This document shows, piece after piece, positions 6,519 through 10,500 of a stretch of DNA of 10,500 bases. The notes below the pieces were generated by a model. It was not told the origin of the DNA. It was given only the letters and a program-made list of their open reading frames with translations, and searched no databases. The translations under genes were made by a program, and so were the position numbers. The number at the start of each line of letters is the position of its first letter. Within the stretch, counting starts at the first letter, position 1. The stretch spans positions 1 through 10,500 of the forward strand of contig JAFAGX010000383.1 of the NCBI GenBank assembly GCA_019237515.1, written 5' to 3'. Source of the stretch: Acidobacteriaceae bacterium. GTDB taxonomy: Bacteria > Acidobacteriota > Terriglobia > Terriglobales > SbA1.

Positions 6519-7624
6519 GCGGCTGCACTCTTGGATGCAAGTTCGTGATAGAGGCTTTCGTACTCATCGACCATTCGCCGCGAATCAAATCGACTGCGGG
6601 CTCGCCGATAGGCGCGCTCGGCATAGTCATCCCGCAACGCCGGGTTACCAGACACTTCACGTATTGCTTCAGCTAACGATCCTGGGTCGTTGTAACCAAA
6701 ATACACAGCACAGTCCCCCCAAAGCTCATGGAACACTGGCAGATCGTTCGCGACCAGCGCACACTTCGAAAATGCAGCTTCCACTGGGGCAAGCCCGAAC
6801 GGCTCATAGCGAGAGGTGGCAACGTAAATGGCCGCCTGAGAAAGAAGTCGGCTGAGATCAGCTTCGCTCTGCGAGTCGAGAAGCTCTACACCCGGCACGA
6901 ACCCAAAGTTATGGTTGGCAGCGTGAATCTTCTCAGGATGGTCTCTGGGTCCGACAATCTGAACCGGAATCGACTGCCGCCGAGCCAAAAGCAGGTTCGC
7001 CTGTTTGCCCTGGTCCCACAATCGGCCTACTGAGATTGCGACGTTCTGCTTTTTGCCCGAGGGCTCGAAGACTTTCGGATCACGACCGTTGTAAATCACC
7101 CGCGCAGGCGTATCAAATCTGTAATGGTTCTTTGCCGAAGCCAGCATCCATTCCGAGGGTGCGACCACGCTGTCAGCTTGTGCCAACCCGCGGGTCACAG
7201 TCTCCACGTACCAACGAAACCAATCTGAGTGTGGCGGCTCGTTGCCATGCACAGCCTTCCACCAGCTGACAACGTCGCTGTGCGCAACGACAATTTTCGG
7301 TACTCCGCAATCGAGAGCACCGTAACAGAATTGGCTGGAGTGTAAGATGTCAGGTTTAGTTTCGCTGATCAGATCTGCCAAGAATCGAAACGAATCGGCG
7401 ATGCCGGCTTCCGAGTATTGCATCCACTCCAGCGGAAATTCAGTCGGATGAAATTGAAACTTAGCAGAAGGGAGCGTGCACATCCACTGGTTCTGATCGG
7501 GGAGAGGCACTTTTCCGAAGCTCGCTAGAATTACCGAGTGGCCGCGCTGAAGCAGGCCAGTAACCAGTTCTCGAGTGTAGATCCAGACCCCGCCTATGGT
7601 GTCAGCGGTTACTAGAATGCGCAT
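6515..7624 (-). CDS. GT4-family glycosyltransferase (GT-B fold)
   Basis: A 369-residue retaining-type glycosyltransferase expected to act at the cytoplasmic side of the membrane. ATG 7624 has GAGGA at 7631-7635 six bases upstream. The N-terminus MRILVTADTIGGVWIYTREL carries the glycine-rich donor loop usual at the start of GT4 enzymes. VVAPSEWM (153-160) and VIYNGRDPKVF (176-186) are typical of the inter-domain region. ISVGRLWDQGK (197-207) supplies the Arg and Lys that contact the donor phosphates, and EPFGLAPVE (274-282) is the E-x7-E donor-binding motif. All the main motifs are present, so the enzyme should be active. It follows the radical SAM gene after 53 bases and overlaps the first CgeB-like gene by four bases. 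The donor cannot be read from the sequence. Confidence 0.9.
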   Translation of the reverse strand: MRILVTADTIGGVWIYTRELVTGLLQRGHSVILASFGKVPLPDQNQWMCTLPSAKFQFHPTEFPLEWMQYSEAGIADSFRFLADLISETKPDILHSSQFCYGALDCGVPKIVVAHSDVVSWWKAVHGNEPPHSDWFRWYVETVTRGLAQADSVVAPSEWMLASAKNHYRFDTPARVIYNGRDPKVFEPSGKKQNVAISVGRLWDQGKQANLLLARRQSIPVQIVGPRDHPEKIHAANHNFGFVPGVELLDSQSEADLSRLLSQAAIYVATSRYEPFGLAPVEAAFSKCALVANDLPVFHELWGDCAVYFGYNDPGSLAEAIREVSGNPALRDDYAERAYRRARSRFDSRRMVDEYESLYHELASKSAAA

Positions 7625-7677
7625 TCCAATTCCTCAAGAGTGGCGGGCTGCGCCTCCTGAATGTCGCTGTATCCTTG
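7625..7677 (-). other. Longest intergenic gap in the window (53 bases)
   Basis: This gap lies between the stop of the radical SAM gene and the start of the GT4 gene. It holds the GT4 ribosome site (GAGGA, 7631-7635) and a second, perfect AGGAGG at 7653-7658 that is 28 bases from the ATG and too far to serve it. I see no promoter, stem-loop or U-tract here, so the genes on both sides are probably on one transcript. Confidence 0.5.
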
Positions 7678-8898
7678 CTAGCGGAATGTAAGCGTGTAGT
7701 AGTTGTGCGCGCGCTCCCATGCGTAGTCATCGGGCACGCCGAACATCTGTTGATATTCGGGGGTGCCGGGAAAAGGAAACATAGGTACGGGCTCACTGAC
7801 CCACACCCCGTTGGCTTTGAGATGGTCCTGCCACCTCTTGATCTTCTCGCGCTGATCGTGTTCGGTGAGGATCAAATTTGCCTGCACCCAGGGAATTCGC
7901 TGCCGCGCATAAACAAGCAGTTCAGATAAGCGTTCGGTGCTCAGGCGGCAGTTCTTGTTCAACTCGTCACGGCCTTCTTCTGTAATCGACTCGATTCCAC
8001 ATTCCATCGAAATGCAGTGCGCCCGGCCCAGCAGATCAAGACTTTCCTCATCCCATAAATCGATTCGTGTTTGCAGCCCGATGCTGATGGGCCGTTCGGC
8101 AAGTTCCTGCAACAGCAGGCGAACGTTGTGTCCGACTCCGAAAATTTCATCGATAAAGTAGATGTAGTCAACGCCACGCGCAATAAGCGTGTCAACTTCG
8201 GCAATGACTGCGCTGACTTCGCGCTCCCGGTACTTATTGCGGAACAGGGTTTTGTTGCAGAACGAACAGGACCAGGGACAACCCCGCGCAAATTCCAACT
8301 CCGCCCCACGTCCGGAGCCATGGAACACGTGGTGCCGATGCGAATGCGCCTCTACATTGAAATTGTGAAAATCGAGAGCTCCCAGATTTCGCATATTGGT
8401 CACCGCAGCCGTGGGAGTAATATGCTCTGCATCCGAAGATTTCCAGCAACAACCTTCGATTTGCGACCACGCTGCTGATGCCAATTTAGGCAATGTCTCG
8501 TCGGGCTCTCCCCGCATAGCCACGTCGCAGCCCAGCTTTCGCAATGTAGCAGCGGGGGTGGCCGAACTATGGGGTCCGATTGCGACTTTGACGGCCTTGC
8601 TGTTCAGACCTGCAAACCACTGCCGTGGAACGCGCAATTCTGGTGGAGGGCAACGCCAGAACAGATACGACGGGGCTGTAGGAATAACAAGAAAATCAGG
8701 ATTGAAAGCTTCGACGCAACCTCGCACGTCCTCAACGTTCAGAGCATCAATGTGGGCATCGATTAACAGAGCTTCGTGGCCCGCAGCGTGGATCTGATCA
8801 AAAGCAAATAGCAGCTCCAAAGGATAGTGGGGATCCTGGCAGCCAAAATAGATGGATCCGCGAAAATCCCAAGCCGGGTTGACCAAGGCGAACTTCAC
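7678..8898 (-). CDS. Cobalamin (B12)-binding-domain radical SAM enzyme
   Basis: The start is GTG 8898, not a longer opening to 8991. From the GTG, residues 2-11 (KFALVNPAWD) form the usual first strand of B12-dependent radical SAM proteins, AGGAG lies at 8909-8913, and the GTG overlaps the upstream TGA as GTGA. The product has 406 residues. About residues 1-150 form a B12-binding-like Rossmann domain (HAAGHEALLIDAHID, then FNPDFLVIPTAPSY, then KVAIGPHSS and AMRGEPDETL); no DxHxxG cobalamin-ligand motif is seen, which is common in this class. RGCPWSCSFCNK (205-216) is the CxxxCxxC [4Fe-4S] motif with Cys 207, 211 and 214, followed by the TIM-barrel strands YIYFIDEIF and ISIGLQTRI. Such enzymes methylate unreactive carbon or phosphorus, or rearrange carbon skeletons. 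The context of epimerases and glycosyltransferases points to a sugar or glycan substrate. I recall similar proteins in a rhizobial 'rhizo-twelve' system; unverified. Confidence 0.88.
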   Translation of the reverse strand: MKFALVNPAWDFRGSIYFGCQDPHYPLELLFAFDQIHAAGHEALLIDAHIDALNVEDVRGCVEAFNPDFLVIPTAPSYLFWRCPPPELRVPRQWFAGLNSKAVKVAIGPHSSATPAATLRKLGCDVAMRGEPDETLPKLASAAWSQIEGCCWKSSDAEHITPTAAVTNMRNLGALDFHNFNVEAHSHRHHVFHGSGRGAELEFARGCPWSCSFCNKTLFRNKYREREVSAVIAEVDTLIARGVDYIYFIDEIFGVGHNVRLLLQELAERPISIGLQTRIDLWDEESLDLLGRAHCISMECGIESITEEGRDELNKNCRLSTERLSELLVYARQRIPWVQANLILTEHDQREKIKRWQDHLKANGVWVSEPVPMFPFPGTPEYQQMFGVPDDYAWERAHNYYTLTFR

Positions 8899-9995
8899 GA
8901 TGCGAGCTCTCCTAAAATGCCCAATGGAACTTTTTCTGGACGGATGGGGAATACGACCGGAGAGAAATACTCCTGATTGCCTTCCCACCACTCACGGATA
9001 TTCCTGACCGTTTGTTGAACCGAAAAACGAGGGGACCATCCGACGTCGCGTTGTAGCTTGGAAAAGTCGGTTATGTAGATCGGCTGATCGCCAGGGCGAG
9101 ACGGAAAAAAGACGTACTCGACATCTTTGCGCAGCATTTTCTCCATGCATGCGAGAAGTTCAAGCAGAGAGATGGTGTTCTCACGTCCTCCGCCCACGTT
9201 GTAGACCTGACCCGCCGTTTTGTCCCGATTTTCGTAGACTGCCGCGAACGCGCGGAGCAAATCCTGAACGGCCAAAACATCGCGTACTTGGCGCCCATCC
9301 CCATAGATAGAAATCGTACGTCCCTGCAGGGCGGAATAGAGGAAGTGCGCTACCCAGCCCTGGTCTTCATTACCGAATTGCCGCGGTCCTGCTATGCAGG
9401 ACATGCGAAATACTACTGTGGGCAATCCATAGATGCGCGAGTAGTCGTGAACATACTGGTCGGCTGTGCCCTTCGAGCAGCCATACGGCGAGTGAAAATC
9501 CAGCGCCTGAGTCTCTCCGATGCCGGCGCAATGAGCAAAGATGCGGAGTGCGTCGTCGAACTTCGAAGCGCCTAAATTTCCGTAGACTTTGTTAGTGGAA
9601 GTGAACAGAAGAAACGGTTTATTCCCCGACTGGCGAGCCGCTTCCAGGATGTTCAGAGTACCGCCGGCATTCACTTCGAAATCATTGCGCGGGTCATCGA
9701 CGGAGGTTGTAACTGCTACTTGGGCCGCAAAGTGGTAAATGTCGGTAGCTGTTGAAACCGCTTTCCACACTGCGGCAGCGTCGCGAATGTCGGCAACAGT
9801 GACCTTTAGCCGGCCCGTCCCGCTGGCGCTGTTCTCTAACCATCGGAGATTGTACTGAACCCTGGGACGAGAGAGATTATCGAAGATGTGCACCTGAGCA
9901 TCGGTGTTGGTGATCAGATGGTGCGCCCAGTTGGAGCCGATGAAGCCGGCGCCACCAAAGATTAGTGCTGAACGCAGTCGACCTGCTCTTTTCAT
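8895..9995 (-). CDS. Extended SDR sugar-nucleotide epimerase, CDP-paratose (tyvelose) 2-epimerase-like
   Basis: A 366-residue NAD-dependent epimerase of the extended SDR type. ATG 9995 has AAAGGTG ending four bases upstream. GGAGFIG (14-20) binds NAD; FDNLSRPRVQYNLRWL (38-53) is the 'DNLSR...N..WL' segment typical of CDP-paratose/CDP-tyvelose 2-epimerases; FTSTNKVYG (131-139) supplies the catalytic Thr/Ser region; and Y171-x3-K175 is the catalytic pair. MSCIAGPRQFGNEDQGWVAH (198-217) and YGDGRQVRDVL (231-241) also fit that subfamily closely. The true substrate may differ from CDP-paratose, since no CDP-sugar synthesis genes (CDP-glucose 4,6-dehydratase and its followers) are visible here. The C-terminus from about residue 340 (EYFSPVVFPIRPEKVPLGIL) is a short extension. 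It is coupled to the radical SAM gene by the GTGA overlap and begins 37 bases after the preceding epimerase gene. It probably prepares a sugar donor for the downstream glycosyltransferases. Confidence 0.87.
   Translation of the reverse strand: MKRAGRLRSALIFGGAGFIGSNWAHHLITNTDAQVHIFDNLSRPRVQYNLRWLENSASGTGRLKVTVADIRDAAAVWKAVSTATDIYHFAAQVAVTTSVDDPRNDFEVNAGGTLNILEAARQSGNKPFLLFTSTNKVYGNLGASKFDDALRIFAHCAGIGETQALDFHSPYGCSKGTADQYVHDYSRIYGLPTVVFRMSCIAGPRQFGNEDQGWVAHFLYSALQGRTISIYGDGRQVRDVLAVQDLLRAFAAVYENRDKTAGQVYNVGGGRENTISLLELLACMEKMLRKDVEYVFFPSRPGDQPIYITDFSKLQRDVGWSPRFSVQQTVRNIREWWEGNQEYFSPVVFPIRPEKVPLGILGELAS
8909..8913 (-). promoter_or_regulatory. Shine-Dalgarno AGGAG deciding the GTG start at 8898
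   Basis: AGGAG on the - strand lies ten bases before GTG 8898, within the last codons of the upstream epimerase gene. Together with the GTGA overlap it fixes the radical SAM start and removes a 31-residue false N-terminal extension. Confidence 0.65.
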
Positions 9996-10032
9996 GCTTC
10001 ACCTTTCCAATACAGGCGGTCCCGGCCCACTT

Positions 10033-10500
10033 CTATGCCACCAGGCCACGCGCCGCTAGATGCTGCATGGCTTCTTCCGTGCGATCGTGAGCTTGCTGCG
10101 ATCGCAGCCATTCGACTAATTCGGCCATCCCTTCCCGCAGTGTCACTCTTGGTAGATAACCCAGATTTCGTGAAATCCTAGATATGTCGGCGTAACAGTG
10201 ACGAATGTCTCCCGCGCGATAGCGACCGGAAATTTCGATGGGAATCTGGACGCCCAGCATGGAGGAAATTTCGCTTGCGATCTGGCGTATGGAAACTGGC
10301 TCGCCAGAACCAACGTTTACTGCCATGCCGTCTACACCGTCCGAGCACATGGCCAACACATTCGCCCGCACGACGTCATGAACATTTACAAAATCCCGCA
10401 TCTGGAATCCGTTTTCAAAAACAACCGGCGGCTTGCGGTTCATCAGCCTGGAGGCAAAGATCGCGGCAACACCGGTGTAAGGGTTCGACAAGGCCTGACG
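10033..10500 (-). CDS. NAD-dependent epimerase, dTDP-L-rhamnose 4-epimerase-like, C-terminal part
   Basis: The frame is open to the window edge at 10500, so the N-terminal half, with the NAD-binding glycine motif and the YxxxK pair, is not visible. The 155 residues in view begin RQALSNPYTGVAAIFASRLM. They continue with FENGFQMRDFVNVHDVVRAN, the substrate-binding RDF-V-x-V-x-D segment of extended SDR epimerases, then VNVGSGEPVSIRQIA and YRAGDIRHCYADISRISRNL, and a closing LGYLPRVTLREGMAELVEW helix. The 'SNPYTGV' and 'GDIRHCYADIS' pieces are characteristic of the dTDP-L-rhamnose 4-epimerase group, which makes dTDP-6-deoxy-L-talose, although UDP-hexose 4-epimerases are related. The TTG at 10491 is not a start; it lies inside the conserved domain. 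It is the first visible gene of the - strand run, so the operon promoter lies beyond the window. Confidence 0.85.
   Translation of the reverse strand, partial: RQALSNPYTGVAAIFASRLMNRKPPVVFENGFQMRDFVNVHDVVRANVLAMCSDGVDGMAVNVGSGEPVSIRQIASEISSMLGVQIPIEISGRYRAGDIRHCYADISRISRNLGYLPRVTLREGMAELVEWLRSQQAHDRTEEAMQHLAARGLVA

Noticed and set aside
7653..7658. Perfect AGGAGG on the - strand suggesting a hidden small gene before the GT4 gene
   Set aside because: No start codon stands 5-10 bases after it in a frame giving a meaningful peptide; the GT4 gene has its own GAGGA site nearer its ATG.
1..10500. CRISPR array, insertion sequence, tRNA or phage features
   Set aside because: I looked for regular direct repeats, terminal inverted repeats with a transposase, cloverleaf-like stretches and phage proteins and found none; the coding density leaves almost no room for them.

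Overview
The window is a compact piece of a bacterial chromosome, mid-50s % G+C by eye, with almost no non-coding DNA; the longest gap between genes is 53 bases. I see no tRNA, rRNA, CRISPR array, insertion sequence or phage gene. The mix of genes (a PfpI-type stress protein, a small protein with an Arg/Ser-rich tail of the type often mislabelled 'glucan branching enzyme', several CgeB-like glycosyltransferases) suggests a soil bacterium, perhaps an acidobacterium. That is an inference from recalled family distribution, not a measurement.

Left part, + strand (1-2503): the 3' end of a DJ-1/PfpI-family gene; a small membrane protein made of two copies of a 47-residue unit (GTG start at 415); and a 561-residue protein that overlaps it by 8 bases and joins a phosphoribosyltransferase-like domain to what looks like a degenerate APH-type kinase domain.

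Right part, - strand (10500 down to 2483): an eight-gene run, probably one operon whose promoter lies beyond base 10500. In transcription order: a dTDP-rhamnose 4-epimerase-like protein (N-terminus cut by the window), a CDP-paratose 2-epimerase-like protein, a cobalamin-binding radical SAM enzyme, a GT4 glycosyltransferase, three CgeB-like glycosyltransferases in tandem, and a small protein with a basic tail. Three junctions are 4-base stop/start overlaps, and the other gaps are 12 to 53 bases. The last gene converges on the phosphoribosyltransferase-kinase gene, and the two overlap by 21 bases at their 3' ends.

The - strand genes read as a sugar-modification and glycan-assembly pathway: two epimerases prepare nucleotide sugars, the radical SAM enzyme makes a difficult modification (C-methylation or rearrangement), and four cytoplasmic glycosyltransferases add sugars in turn. 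No polymerase, flippase, priming transferase or exporter is visible, so the final product is unknown. The phosphoribosyltransferase-kinase protein may belong to the same pathway, but only adjacency supports this. I recall B12/radical SAM proteins of this kind being described in a multi-gene 'rhizo-twelve' system of rhizobia; that link is from memory and unverified.
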